Shown here: positions 1 to 11,554 of the stretch, in pieces | Numbering within the stretch: position 1 is the stretch's first letter | Layout: each line of letters opens with the position of its first letter | Source: Mimachlamys varia | Lineage: Eukaryota; Mollusca; Bivalvia; Pectinida; Pectinidae | Assembly (NCBI GenBank): GCA_947623455.1 | Contig: OX392534.1 | Span: 36,523,426-36,587,425 of the forward strand | Direction of reading: 5' to 3' | Length of the DNA stretch: 64,000 bases | Made by a program: the position numbers and the translations under genes | The notes under the pieces: model-generated | What the model saw: the letters and a program-made list of their open reading frames with translations, nothing else | Database searches by the model: none | Told to the model about the DNA's origin: nothing

Positions 1-460
1 ATAAGTCTACATTTGACCATCCACTTACGGGCAGTTCTTGTTCGAAAGGTATGTGAATGTCTTGGGCACAAAAGCATTGATTCATATTGGTTATTGTGCG
101 GTATAAACGAAATACTAGATACATCTTTGGTATTCGGATGTCACAGTTGGTCAATATTGATTAAAATTTCTTTCTGTTCCCGGCGGATCGAAATCAGTAA
201 CAACCCCCCCCCCCCCCCCCCCCCGGAATTCGGGTAGGTCACCCAATGTTCTTAAACGTCCGAATGATGGCCAAATCATTTCATTATGGAGAAAAAAACG
301 AGCTATTCAATTCATCAGCAAAATAGTAAACTTTGCTGTTTATTTTTATTTTGATTTAAGATTAAAACTATACAATCACTATCAAGAATCCTTATATTTC
401 AGTTCCCGGTCAAATCTATAACAATGTATATATGTTATTTTATGCTATATTTAATCCTAG
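1..460. other. Sequence upstream of first recognised exon
   Basis: No gene can be supported here. A run of 21 C occupies 204-224. The intron before the exon at 461 ends in the pyrimidine-rich acceptor TATTTAATCCTAG at about 448-460. The start codon and signal peptide of the gene that begins at 461 are not identified and probably lie left of the window. Confidence 0.5.
204..224. repeat. Poly-C homopolymer
   Basis: An uninterrupted run of 21 C is followed directly by GGAATTCGGG. It is a simple repeat and its exact length is prone to sequencing error. Confidence 0.9.
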
Positions 461-750
461 GGTCTCGAGGCAACTTCCTGAAGACATGTGCAACAGAGGG
501 CAAAACGAATTGTACGCAATACAAAATATGCACGGAAGATGGCAGTCACCATATTTATCCGGGAAGAATAAAAACTCTAGTACAAGACTTTTACATTCCA
601 CGAGGTTTGACACAAAAGGCGTCCGTCATCCTCGCTACGACAACCGACAAGTCAGTGATATTACTGAACGCAACCCTGACATTTAAGGATGATGCATTAA
701 CACTGACAACAGGAACTTACAGACCGGTTGTTCCTTCAACACCCGGGCAG
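461..750 (+). CDS. Exon 1 seen: N-terminal extracellular region
   Basis: The exon is bounded by acceptor CCTAG at 460 and donor CAG/GTAAAA at 751. It begins with the last two bases of a codon and ends in phase 0. The translation contains GNFLKTCATEGKTNCTQYK and later DKSVILLNATLTF, with three Cys and two N-glycosylation sites. The stretch of short hydrophobic strands (QKASVILATTTD) looks like a beta-sheet ectodomain. There is a loose resemblance to the IgGFc-binding N-terminal fold common in molluscan secreted proteins, but I would not assign it. The intron downstream carries degenerate copies of the end of this exon. Confidence 0.65.
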
Positions 751-1573
751 GTAAAACACTTAAGAATATTATTTGATTGTTCACTAACGAAGAAAAACAA
801 AGAAACCAGGTATTCCTGCAACAATATGACAGGTAGGAAAATAAAAAAGACGTTGTTCCTTCGAACGGATTACACACTTACAATGACAAGAAAACTTGCA
901 ATCCAATGGTTAGTAAGTCACTTGTCAGAGACTTAAGAATATTTGATGAAACACTAATGAAGAAAAGAGTGACTTAGAAATCACTTGTTCCGATAACACC
1001 CGTTCAGGTAAGAAATAGGGAAAATTAGACGATGTACTAAAACTGAAAAGAGGAACTTACAAACCGGTTGTTCCTACATCATCTGGGAGGGAAAGAGACA
1101 TAAGAATATTTGATCAAACACTAGCGAAGGAAAGAGTAACCTAGAAATCAGTTGTTCAAACAACACCAGTTCAGGTAAGAAATAAGGAATATTAGATGAT
1201 GCACTAACATTGAAAAGAGGAACTAACAAATTGTTTTTCCTACATAACGGGTGACACACTAGCAATGACCAGAAAAAAAACTTGCAATCCAGTGGTTACT
1301 ACGAAACTGGTGCAAGTCAGTGACTAAAGAATATAAGATGGCACACAAGCAATAACGAAAGGAAATAGCTATCCGGTTGTTTTTACAACACTTACGCAGG
1401 ATAAGAAAATAAAGAATAAAAGATGACAATATAAGAATAAAAAAAGGGAACGTTGAAACCAGTTATGCATAGATAAGTAGCTAAAGAATATAAGATGATA
1501 CGCCAGTGTAACATTGTAGAAAGGAAATTGCAAACCGGTGGTTACTACGACACTGGAGCTTGTCAAAGATTAT

Positions 1574-1729
1574 AAGACTCTTTCATATGCGTTATGTAGG
1601 ATAGGGATATTCCACCCGGGGGGTCACAAAATGTGGTGAAACCCGAGGCTTGCCGAGGGTTTTACCACATTTTGTGATCCCGAGGATGGAATATCCCTAT
1701 CCTACATACACACATAATGAAAGAGTCTT
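1574..1729. repeat. Hairpin-forming palindromic MITE-like repeat
   Basis: The arms AAGACTCTTTCAT (1574-1586) and its exact complement (1717-1729) bound a nearly perfect foldback. It continues inward through GTAGGATAGGGATATTCCA and a GGGTCACAAAATGTGGT segment to a loop near GAGGCTTGCCGAGGG. No coding capacity. Confidence 0.85.
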
Positions 1730-1998
1730 TTTCTCTCATATCAGCTACCCGAATAAGCTCAAAAACCATGAAAATACGTTTAAACAGGCTACCATTTTGA
1801 AATTTCAACTTTTTCCTTGAGCTTTTGTGACGAAAACTAATTAGACGGCGAGTTTAAGCATACCCTATATTTGCAAACAAAGTTTGCACATAAAAAATAA
1901 TCTCCTCTTCCTGGTGTTTATGGTTAAAATTTTGTGAAAGGTTTTAATTTTATCACGCCGTCGTTTTCTCTTTCTGGCATCAGAGTTTACCGTATTCG

Positions 1999-2037
1999 TG
2001 ACGTCACGTCATTGTTGAGCCATTGTGACGTCACGTC
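1999..2037. promoter_or_regulatory. Two CRE-like palindromes
   Basis: GTGACGTCACGTC occurs twice within 40 bp, separated by a short spacer. The core TGACGTCA is the cAMP-response element consensus bound by CREB/ATF factors. The position is intronic, downstream of a hairpin repeat, so function is unproven; the motif may belong to a mobile element. Confidence 0.4.
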
Positions 2038-3222
2038 GCATGAAATGCTATCTAAGATAGATTTTTCTTACATAGCTTTCTTACATGGGCAAACTCTATC
2101 CAACATGGCGAGATATGAGAGAATAGATAATATTAGATAACACAGGAGCAATGACAAGGGAACTTGCAAACCAGCTGTTCATGCGACACTGGGGCAGGTA
2201 AGACCAATAATTTTAAATAGTACATTATGCATGAAAACTTAACACCAATTGTTTCAACACCACTCAGGCAGGTAAGAGACTAAAGAAAATTACATAAAAC
2301 ACGAACAGTGACTAATGGTACTAACAAACCGATGGCTCTTCGACACAAGTGTAGGAAAGAAGCTAAAAAAACCCTGACAATTTTTAAGATAAATCAAAAC
2401 TCTTAAGACAAGAAGTTACATTTGTGGCTGCTATTTATTAAATCAGCATATTATAAATATTTTTGCGAAGTTTGGTTGATATGTTTTTCTTAAAAATGCG
2501 TCACTTCATTATCTTGGGAAACACAAGCTGCCTCCTGAGGTTTTTTTCGTTTTGTTTGTGAAATGGACATTTTGTAGACATAAAAGCTTTATCTCTATGA
2601 TACCACAGTATCTTTGTAAGAACATCGACTAGTGTCTGCTAGGTCTCTTTTTCGCATAACTCCTCTTTGACCCTACCTGTCTCTGATGCATGATCCGAAG
2701 TTGTAATTTGACCCACTATATCGCAATAGGTCTTTTAAGAATATGATAGAGAATCAACCAAATCCAATATATGTATTGATGACTTCAAGTAATGTAAAGG
2801 GATTTTTCGCACCTTTTACTTTTACATCATTTTAAAAATTTTGGCTTTCAACCTTTTGGCCCCTAGCATCACTGAAGAGTCCTAGGAGGACGTAACAGCT
2901 GTATGATGCAGTTTAATTAACATTCTCAGTATACTGTAACTATTGCTAAATTTAAAAGTTGCAGCATTTGTGCGCGTTACGTCATCTATAATGTCAGCTC
3001 TTTTATGTAAAGAAATGTCCTAATAAATTAACCTGGAAATGCAGAGCGGAAATTCTACTACGAAAATGTTAGTATCAACTAATTGTATTCATACATTACA
3101 AACTCTTCGCCTCACGAACAATCAAAATTATATAAAAAATTGGAAATGAAAGCAAACAGTTTAATTAAAAAAAGTGTGAGTATATATTAAGCTTAAAAAC
3201 TAAAATGTTCTCTTTGTTTTAG

Positions 3223-3810
3223 CGTGTCGTATTAAGCACTGACGGGACCTATCATTTTGGCGACATGAACTGCATTGGTATTCATGAACTTGTGAATGAC
3301 GCATCTGTATCATCCACAAGTCCCCTTGAAGCGTCCACCTCCGAATCAATCGTCAGTTTTCATGGTGGATCTATCATCAAATCAGCCGGCAGTCCCCTTG
3401 AAGCGTCCTCTCCCGAATCAACCGTCAGTTCTCGTGATGCTTCCACCTCCGAATCAACCGTCAGTTCTCTTGATGCGTCCACCTCCGAATCAACCGTCAG
3501 TTCTCGTAATGCGTCCACCTCCGAATCAACCGTCAGTTCTCTTGATGCGTCCACCTCCGAATCAACCGTTGGTTCTCGTGATGCGTCCACCTCCCAATCA
3601 ACCGTCAGTGCTCTTGATTCGTCCACCTCCTTGTCTACATCGTCCCCTAAAGACTTTTGTGGTTATTGCCTTGTACAGCTCGCCGTGGATTATCTTATGG
3701 CAGACATTACGAATGTCCCTGACAACTCCACACGAACCGTCACTACAACCTTTGTTACCGTCAATGTGACACTTCGGACTGCTACAACTCTTGTGTTGAG
3801 ACCATTTCAA
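3223..3810 (+). CDS. Exon 2: Ser/Thr-rich mucin-like repeat segment
   Basis: Acceptor TTTTAG at 3222, donor CAA/GTAAGA at 3811, 588 bp, phase 0 at both ends. After RVVLSTDGTYHFGD and MNCIGIHEL comes a Ser/Thr-rich stretch built from a 12-residue unit (ASTSESTVSSRD and variants), then a conserved-looking tail with FCGYC and TTTFVTVNVTLRTATTLVL. The Ser/Thr-dense block is a likely O-glycosylated spacer. The flanking parts are probably beta-structured ectodomain. No named family recognised. Confidence 0.75.
3326..3642 (+). repeat. Coding 36-bp minisatellite
   Basis: Seven to eight copies of a 36-bp unit encode xASTSESTVSSx. The first copies are diverged and one is interrupted by about 40 bp. 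Successive units alternate between SSRD/N and SSLD, so the real period of the array centre is 72 bp. All units keep the frame. Confidence 0.9.
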
Positions 3811-5674
3811 GTAAGAACATTTACCTGTTAATTTGATCTGTTGATTACCCAAATTCAAAGTTGTTGCAGACCTTATTGTTATACATTGTTTATTGTTATA
3901 AATGCTACATTTGTTTTTATTTTGAAAGCACGAACATATACAATACTGTCCTTTTATTAGGGCTGTTATTCGCCATGCTTCATTCATTTACTTCCTTTTT
4001 CATTCAATTTATTCATATATTCATTCATTCTATATAATTTAATATTTTCAAATTTTCAGATTCGGATAACTGAATAAATAATTATCGGGTGTGAAAAGTT
4101 ATCGTTGCCTGAGCTTATCTAAAACTTAATCAATTTGATACCATATGATCCCTATTACTGCGTTTTGCTGATTTCATAACTGTATACGATCTAGAATATG
4201 TACATGTATAAGGTGCAGATTCCGAATCATAATGGTCAGGCTTTTTATCTAGTGTAATTTGAGACAGACACGTTAATCGTAGTTTTACATTTTTTTCTTT
4301 CCTATATTTCCCCTTTATAAAAAGATGATAATTAAGAAGGGATTTTTTACTTGCTTAAGACACATTATTACCAGTATGGCATGGATATACTCCATATATA
4401 CAATATGATTGTTTACTGAATAATGAACAACTAAATAATTTATTATGTTACTACTAAGCTTTCGAGCTAATAACTTTATATTAACTAATACTTGTAGTTC
4501 AACACTTGGGACAACTGCCTAGATTCACAGATACATACATGACAAAGGCTTTAAAAGGCATTTAATGGGGAGTTTACTGGCATTTTAGCTCGCTACAGGC
4601 GTCTGCTTCGGACAACCGGAAATGTACATGTCAAATCAGTGAAATTAGACGGGAACACCCCCTGACATTTGACCCCATATCAATCTGCCATCACATATTA
4701 AAATCTACCAAAAGTATATATTTTTGAAATGTAAAGTATCTGTAGATTTCATTCAATGCAGAAAGGTCAGCAATTACCGAAACAAATTTTTAGTCGGGAC
4801 TACAAACGTATGAAACGTGATAGGCTGATTTAGTTGTGCGAGTCATTTATGAATATCCGGAATTTTATGCAGCTGTTAGTTCATGGTTTATCAAATATGT
4901 ATGATGTTGTTTTGAAAGAAACAACTATCTGTGGCACAGATATGTGAGTTTATAACAGAAGGACATTTTTCTTTTTAACGAACTTTATGACATGACAATT
5001 TCCAAACCGATTTTGTATTACTTGCCGAACTTAATGTAACGTACACATCAAATTACAAGGAAAGCAAATAAGAAAGGATTCGAAATTAAATGTGTTCGTG
5101 GTTCCTCCCCACCCCCCTTTATCAAATTATAACAACTTTGAAAGTAGTGATCAATGTTTACTACATCTAAGTTTGTTCAGGAAAGAAAGCTTGGCAATGG
5201 TAACCATGGAGATGTCGATATTGTCAAACAAAATGCATGGTTGAATCAATTCTGTAACTAAATGAGTCTTTCGTCAAATCTGCTTTTGATCGAACATGGA
5301 AGGTATTTGGTCATAGTGTATTACATAGTGGTAACATAGTACATCTGACAACATAGGTTTTCTCCTGGTTCTATAGATCCTCCCACACTTAGACCAGCAG
5401 CGGTTATTTCTTCCGGTCCAAAGCATGGCAATTCATATAAGCTAGAAAACATTTCTTTGATACTTTCTTTGTCAAATGAGTTTTAAAATAATGTTTTATC
5501 ATCCTAAAGGTAAGGAAGCTATAAACAATCGGAGAATAGATAAAGATATCAGAACATTGGTCAGAAAAATGAACCTTCTAATAAGTGTACCAAACACAAA
5601 TTAGCTTAACTATATATCATGATAAGAAGCAGTTTTCAGAAATGAGAATGAAATATCATTCATATGTGTTGTAG
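3811..5674. other. Intron 2
   Basis: Non-coding, AT-rich. It contains one MITE copy (about 4425-4845). Nothing else was recognised. Confidence 0.6.
4425..4845. mobile_element. MITE, TTGTA-duplicating family, diverged copy
   Basis: This is the reverse complement, mutated, of the complete copy at 12767-13225. Shared landmarks include CGAGCTAATAACTTTA, CGTCTGCTTCGGACAACCGG, CCCCATATCAATC and the right end GATTTAGTTGTGCGAGTC. The left terminus is degraded. Confidence 0.8.
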
Positions 5675-5972
5675 AATACATCAGTGAATTCCACCTTTTC
5701 AACAAATATTTCTGAGGTGGTCGATTTTCCGTTTGGTAGCATAAAGGCCTTCGAACTACAGGCAGTATTTCCAAATCCATTATCTGCGTACAAACTGAAG
5801 TTAGAAAGCCCAGACATCCATCTAAGGATTGCTACAGTGGTCATACGCTTTGTTGGAGATCATTATAAAGGAATCGTTGCACCAACGCTAAAGGCACATC
5901 CAGATGATGTGAAGTTTTGTAAAGAAGGCCCCGACACACGTGTTATAGACTTTGGCTACCTGCCAAACAAAG
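5675..5972 (+). CDS. Exon 3: beta-rich extracellular repeat
   Basis: Acceptor TTGTAG at 5674. The proximal donor AAAG/GTATTG gives 298 bp ending in phase 1; an identical distal donor at 6008 gives 334 bp in the same phase. The translation (starting NTSVNSTFSTNISEVV) has the strand pattern FELQAVFPNPLSAYKLKLE followed by IRFVGDHYKG, which recurs in later exons of the gene. An integrin-leg or DUF11-like beta sandwich is inferred, not demonstrated. Confidence 0.7.
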
Positions 5973-6014
5973 GTATTGTTATAGACTTTGGCTACCTGCC
6001 AAACAAAGGTATTG
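5943..6014 (+). repeat. Perfect 36-bp tandem duplication spanning a splice donor
   Basis: Two identical 36-bp units (5943-5978 and 5979-6014) each contain AACAAAG/GTATTG. Both donors keep the same phase, so using the distal one would add 12 residues to the protein. Confidence 0.95.
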
Positions 6015-6160
6015 TTATATAATATTTCATCAGACATAGCGTTATCATAAGTAAAGCTATTGTGAAAATACAATGTTATTCAGTAAAATGGCATCTCTCC
6101 GGATTTATATTTTCTGTATGAGTTAGGTTAAATAGTGTTAAATGTTGTCTTCTTGCTTAA

Positions 6161-7293
6161 AGCTGACAAGGCAAGTTAAAAAGCTTTTTTGTTGAGATTA
6201 AAAAAAATACGGCAAAGTTATATTTCAGAAAGCTTCTGAGATGCCCCCTAACAGGTTACTAAGGAGAGGCAGACATTTTAGTTTTTGCCTTGCTTGGAAA
6301 CGAGAGTCGGCCTTCCTGGGTATAAAAGGCACCCAGCCTGTCAAACCGGTTTTTACATGAACACTGGCCGTGCAAAGTGCAACACACTTGGGGACACAAC
6401 AGGTAACACTGGAGTTACAAAACTGGAATGACAAACACACACTTACCTTGAAGTTGAAGTTACATGAAGATGGTCACTCTCTCAGCCACCATCATAAATC
6501 GTGTGCCAAAGCAAAATGAAAAAAAAAAATAAAACTGAAAACACCCTAACTTTCCCTTCACCCATGTATACGTAATGGACATCGACATGTTGATTTTACA
6601 TTCGGAAGCAGAGCGAAATATTCCGAACAGAATATGTACTCGCTCCTAATACTACCTATAATTTTACGCATTGCCAATAAAGCGCTTGTAATGAAAATGT
6701 AGTGTAACACGCGAGCATAGTCTTATCTATGTAAAACACGTGCACGAACACATGCGAGTGAGGGGAACTTATTTTGATGGAAATAAATGGATGTTATAGC
6801 AATGTTTATCACACAGGAACTGATTACTCGTAGCGACATGATGTTTCGATTGAATACAAAGGTAGGTTTATCAGTTGTCATTCATGTACTTGTTTTTTAT
6901 TCGCACGAATTTTGGTGTAATCTAATGGTTTTATTTTTTTTTGCTTATATTGTATAATATCGTTATAATAACACCTTCAATATCCATATCAATGTTCTTC
7001 AGATACTGATCGAAAATATCGTAAAAGTATGTGTTGGCTAGCTATATACATTGTAGGTCTATAGAAGTGTCGCCGTGCGGTTTCATCACAACAATGAGAA
7101 CCGGTTTGACGGCCTGGGTGCCTTATATACCCAAGGAAGCCGACTATCGTTACCAAGCAAGGCAGAAACTAAAATGTCTGCCATTCCTTAGTAACCTGTA
7201 AGGGGGCATCTCAGAAGATTTCTAAAAAAATTAACTTGGCCGGTTTTTTTTTTAAATATCAACAAGAAAGCCTTTTAACTTGCATTGTCAGCT
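6161..7293. mobile_element. Non-autonomous DNA element with ~200-bp inverted termini, TTAA-type target
   Basis: Left end TTAA/AGCTGACAAGGCAAGTT, right end complementary (AACTTGCATTGTCAGCT at 7277-7293) followed by TGAA. The inverted arms run to about 6356 and back from about 7090; they include ACCGGTTTGAC and CCAAGCAAGGCAGAAACTAA. The 0.7 kb middle has no coding potential. The same family, internally deleted and with perfect TTAA duplication, sits at 14010-14317. TTAA duplication is typical of piggyBac-type transposition; the assignment is inferred. Confidence 0.85.
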
Positions 7294-7593
7294 TGAAGAT
7301 TCATGTTTAAATGCATGATGTCAGAAATTAATTGAATGTTTTTTTTTTTTTTTACATTTTCTTTTTGTAGCGAAATACATACATACTGTAGTAGTATATG
7401 GTGCCTATAATGCTACCGAACATATCGTCACAGAGTGCAAATCTCTATTTAATAATTGATATATGTATGCTTTGATGTGCTGACATATTTGCTTAATACA
7501 AGTATTAAGTGATATACACTACCTTCCCAGTGCGTCAAAAACCTCTTTAACTTAACAGTTTATCGTATGCGAACACTTTTACCTGACTTTTTA

Positions 7594-7880
7594 GGAGACA
7601 CTGTGGTCTAGTGGTAGGAAGCCAGGCTCTTGATCGAAGCACAATAATTAACCCCGTTTGTTTCAGTCTACTCTGCTGTAAATGTGAGCGTGATTGGGCA
7701 GGGGTAGAAATGGAAGAATACTAGCTGTGAGGGTCGAAATGGTAGCACCAGTTGTATACTTCCTAGGGAGTTGAGAACGATATTGTCTTGTTGCAAAGGC
7801 AACTTGCCCCCTAATCATGGAGGATAATGTGTGAATCGCTTTGAGAAGGCCTTTATGTTGTGATAAAGCTATTGGAGTAA
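7594..7880 (+). mobile_element. tRNA-derived SINE
   Basis: A pol III A-box-like segment TGGTCTAGTGGTAGGAAGC (about 7604) heads a ~280 bp element whose 3' part contains GAATCGCTTTGAGAAGGCC and TTGTGATAAAGCTAT, the tail common to animal tRNA-SINEs. The B box is degraded. Confidence 0.7.
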
Positions 7881-8324
7881 GATGGGTTTAACAATATTTT
7901 GTGTCCATTGCTTTTATAACGACGGGCCACATACTATTGCTGATGTCTAACAAAGCTTGGAAGTTGAAAGTTTTTGAATATTTTATCGTGTTTTGAGCAT
8001 GATTTAAGACACCTGTCAATTACCTGAGACAATATTAGAGAAAACAATAATCACCAGATCATGACATGAACCTTGTACCATTAGGTTTATATTTGCTGTG
8101 TTATGTGATCGGCGGCTGTTTATCTTTATAAGTCCAACTAAAGCTTTATTCAAAACGACATAAACGGAAGACTACAGTAGGAATTGCAAGATGCGTTATT
8201 AATGTTCAAAGATGTTGATGTTGTAGCTGTGTTTATTATTTTTTTTAAAAGAACTTTAATGCATCCATTAAAGCTTTATTTGTAAGTGAAATTAGTTTAA
8301 GTTTCTTTGCCAATCTTTTTATAG

Positions 8325-8494
8325 GAACTTCTGAAGGCAACGAAACTGCCGATACCATCACTTTAGAAGTTATATTATTTATGTCACAACAAGAAGTCCC
8401 TGGGAAAATACACCCCCTAAAGATATTTCTGGAAGAAAATGAAGTTATGACCAAGAATATCACAATATACTTCAACACAATCGACATCACTCTG
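8325..8494 (+). CDS. Exon 4: beta-rich extracellular segment
   Basis: Acceptor TTATAG at 8324, donor CTG/GTAGGT at 8495. The 170 bp complete the split Gly codon from exon 3 and end in phase 0, which supports both neighbours. The translation begins TSEGNETADTITLEVILF and ends TIYFNTIDITL, with two N-glycosylation sites and no Cys. It has the same strand-like pattern as exons 3, 5 and 7. Confidence 0.7.
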
Positions 8495-9425
8495 GTAGGT
8501 ATACAATAAATGTTTCAGCGTTTACTCATTAGATTGTGAGTGTTATTTGATAAATAATGCATTGCTTAGCATTGGTATTTGATGCAGTTAAAACCTGTCA
8601 TTATAACTTACCGTTGTAGAAATCATTTTCAGTCAATCTGTTTCACGGTTATAAACAATATGTAGATGTTTTGCGTTGCTTGGTACATTAATTTTAAATG
8701 CTTCTGACGTCATAATGTTTGTAATGTTGTCCTTACATACAGGATAATTTTGCATATTTGACATTTTCAAGTATTGGCAGTGTGGAAATATAGCATTTGC
8801 TATGCTGCCGCAAGTAAATTTTATTGCGTGCCATTGAGTGCATGCCAAAGCAAAATCCTTATATAATCAATCAAAATTAACGAATGATATCAAATAAATC
8901 AGCCATCGATTTTGAATAAATCACTTAACGCCTCTTTATCTTTTGATATGTCTGTTATATTGCTTTGTTTGTGATGGTTTTACTTGTAAATTTACTTTAA
9001 CAATAGTTCTAGAAATGCAGAAATGCATACATAGGAAAAATGTTTTTAATTTAATTATCTCTTATCCAATGAACAATACTTAGAACCATCTATTCGTTCA
9101 GTTCTTTAAACAATAATTTTTCAGTAAATTTTTTTTCTAAGACTCTTTTCCAGACAGACCGACCGAGCCTTTTGTCATGCTATAATTCATGGTTGTTTGC
9201 GTAGATCTTAAAATAACATTTGAAAAATCGGGTTGAAGATTTTTTTTGTTTTGTTTTGTTTTTTAAATAATTCAATGTTAGTGAGAAAATTAATTACACG
9301 GTAAACATACATTTTTCATTCTTTCCATTGCATAGATTTGAGATAAAAACAAGCTGGCATTCGTTTGTAAATGTTGATTACTTCTTTGTAAATGCTATAT
9401 GTTTTGCGCTACTTTATCCACACAG
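8495..9425. other. Intron 4
   Basis: AT-rich non-coding sequence ending in the acceptor TTTATCCACACAG. I see no element or gene in it. Confidence 0.6.
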
Positions 9426-9884
9426 CAAATAGGAAAATTAACTGTAAATGACACCCAAGAAAGTCCCCTGTTACCTAAAAGTGGATCAGGAAGTGTGTTA
9501 CTGACCTTCAACCTTCCTCCATACTCGCATGGAAAATACGAAGTCAAAACCTCTGCAAGGCGATTTGCTGGACCGGGAGGTGCGGGACTAAACGTTGCAG
9601 CGGTACTACTTACAGCAATTGGATCAAACTTCCCATGTGTTTTAACTTCAACACATTGGAAAAATAAAGCTGATGCATCGATATCTGTCTCAAACATTCC
9701 GTATATATTGGGATCACCCACAACAGCAGACTCATTTGGTTTCGAAATAAAGGTCATCGCACTCCCCGAACTAGTGGAAGCATATTCCGTCCATGAACTT
9801 ACAGTGGCTTTAATCTATTCTGGAGATGGTTCCCCGCAAACATTTAAACACTATTTCAATATTACCAACAAGGAATTGTTCACC
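9426..9884 (+). CDS. Exon 5: extracellular repeats
   Basis: The largest well-conserved exon: 459 bp, phase 0 at both ends, acceptor CACACAG, donor ACC/GTGAGT. The translation starts QIGKLTVNDTQESP and includes a Gly-rich loop (FAGPGGAGLNVAAVLL) and FGFEIKVIALPELVEAYSV followed by HELTVALIYSGDG. It seems to hold the end of one beta-sandwich repeat and most of another. Codon usage and the absence of stops over 153 codons make this a confident exon. Function unknown. Confidence 0.8.
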
Positions 9885-11229
9885 GTGAGTATTACTATTC
9901 AATTTGATAATTTTGTGTCTCGAATGATTGTCTGAATATAAATACTGCTATTTTGCTAATGGTTTGTACTCTTATATATGGACCATGCCTTATGTCAGTT
10001 TACACAATATATTCAGCTAGTGCCTACAAATAAATATTAATCGAAACAACAGGCACATGTGGCCAGGGGAATAACTTGGATCTTTATAGCTTTTACGAAA
10101 GGGGAATATATTGGGGATCCACGGAAGCTGTTCGGTTTTCTTTAGTATGAACGGAAAGTAAATGTTTTGAACGTTTTGGAACATGGCCGAAGTATTCTCT
10201 GCCACGAGTTGCATACCTTTTTTATTTTTTCAATGTCGATTATTTGTTTAATTTAACCGCTTGAGGTATCAAACTGATCTTTTACCATTATGTTAATTGT
10301 GGCTTTACAAAATTATTAACATTAAAAAATGATAAAATTTATTTTTATATGTTTTTTAATTATTAGTGTTTCACTATGGTATCTATTTATCTATTATGGC
10401 CCTGTTTAGAGAGCACTATCGCTTCATAGTATCCATGTGTGTAGCCATTGGTAAGGCAGTATTCAGTCATGTGATGTACTAAATTATTGTTATTCTCCTG
10501 ACCATACGTACCTGTGAAACAAACAAAGGAATGTTAAAGATACATTGTACATACTTATGAGGTTGTAAATCCTATAACGTCGCAGCTTGTCTAACAGATC
10601 AAACAGTACCGATATTAATTCAACTTAAAACAAAATATAAACAAATATAAACAATATACAAGTACATGTACACGGAAACCCTAGAAAATTGGACACAACT
10701 GTTCCAGATATATAAACTCTTTTACTTCAACAAAAACACATGCTCTGCAAATCTAGGTCAAATTGGAAAATGTCTTTTCAAAAGATATTGTAAGAGTGGT
10801 TTTCTCTTTATATCTTCCTGGACCTATAGAGACCTTATTTATTCAAAGTTGTTACAGGTTTCGTACAAAATAATTATCATTTTTCCCTCCATATAGATTT
10901 GGAGTGTCGGTATGCAATATGTACAGATCAGTGAATACATTTCAAATCAACTGTTTTCTTTTCTCTTCAAGATATAATACTAGATCTGTTAAATTACAGT
11001 AGCATGACCACATGTTTGTACGTTCAAATGAACTAACAACTTCACAATCGTTCGCCTGTTGTCCGCTTATCTCCGCAATTCAGTAAATTAGGTTGACCAA
11101 CCCTGCGCAATCAAAATAAATGCGGAACCCTCGTATGCAGTAAGGAAAAGAGTATATATATATTTTTATCAAATATCAAATTAAGATCAAGATCAATTGA
11201 ACAATAGGTGTTACACAGAATTCTAGTTG

Positions 11230-11554
11230 TTGTTTCGGTTTAGAAAAAAAATCAGAGAATACTAAAGCGTCAACAAAACCATACTCCGAACTCAAAATCG
11301 ATTAAACTAGAGGCAAAATACAAACAAAGGAAAATGTACATGGACACCCTCTTAATAGTACAAGAGAATAAGACCAGTGTTTCCAAAAGAGTACGAATCT
11401 TCCTTTTAATCGACGACGACCCTATGTAAATCTTGGTTACTTCCAAGTAAAGATTAAGTCCTCAAAATGAGAACCGAGTTATCATTGTCAAACACAACAA
11501 GGGAGCACACTATTGAGCACGCTCAAAAACGTCCATCCTCATTTTATTAACCTG
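11230..11554 (-). mobile_element. Dispersed RT-associated 3' block (relic)
   Basis: A minus-strand copy of the dispersed block also seen at 38940-39290, 37270-37600 and elsewhere. Landmarks are AGAGAATACTAAAGCGTCAA, ACAAGAGAATAAGACCAG and TGAGAACCGAGTTATCATTG. It continues across the inserted TIR element into an RT C-terminal relic at 12287-12510. Confidence 0.75.

Larger units (their letters stand above)
722..2290 (+). repeat. Degenerate tandem copies of the exon 1 end and its splice donor
   Basis: Starting inside the exon, a unit of the type GGAACTTACAAACCGGTTGTTCC ... ACACC ... CAGGTAAG ... AATATTWGATGA recurs, mutated, at about 705-765, 990-1015, 1040-1095, 1150-1185, 1215-1250, 1280-1310, 1360-1400, 1525-1560, 2155-2200 and 2245-2275. 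Several copies keep a CAGGTAAG donor-like site. Reading frames in the later copies are broken. Confidence 0.6.

Noticed and set aside
204..236. C tract plus GGAATTC resembling a cloning linker
   Set aside because: The flanks look like ordinary host sequence and homopolymers are common here; six bases are too few to claim vector contamination.
13..237. Open frame ending in a poly-Pro run
   Set aside because: It is driven by the C homopolymer; no splice sites, signal or coding character.
3360..3987. Antisense open frames across the minisatellite exon
   Set aside because: They follow from the 36-bp in-frame repeat; the plus-strand exon has proper splice sites and phase.
9395..9757. Minus-strand open frame of 120 codons
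   Set aside because: It lies opposite exon 5, which has phase-consistent splice sites; a shadow frame.
10666..10896. Possible extra exon in intron 5
   Set aside because: The frame has no convincing splice borders and overlaps what looks like a decayed dispersed repeat.
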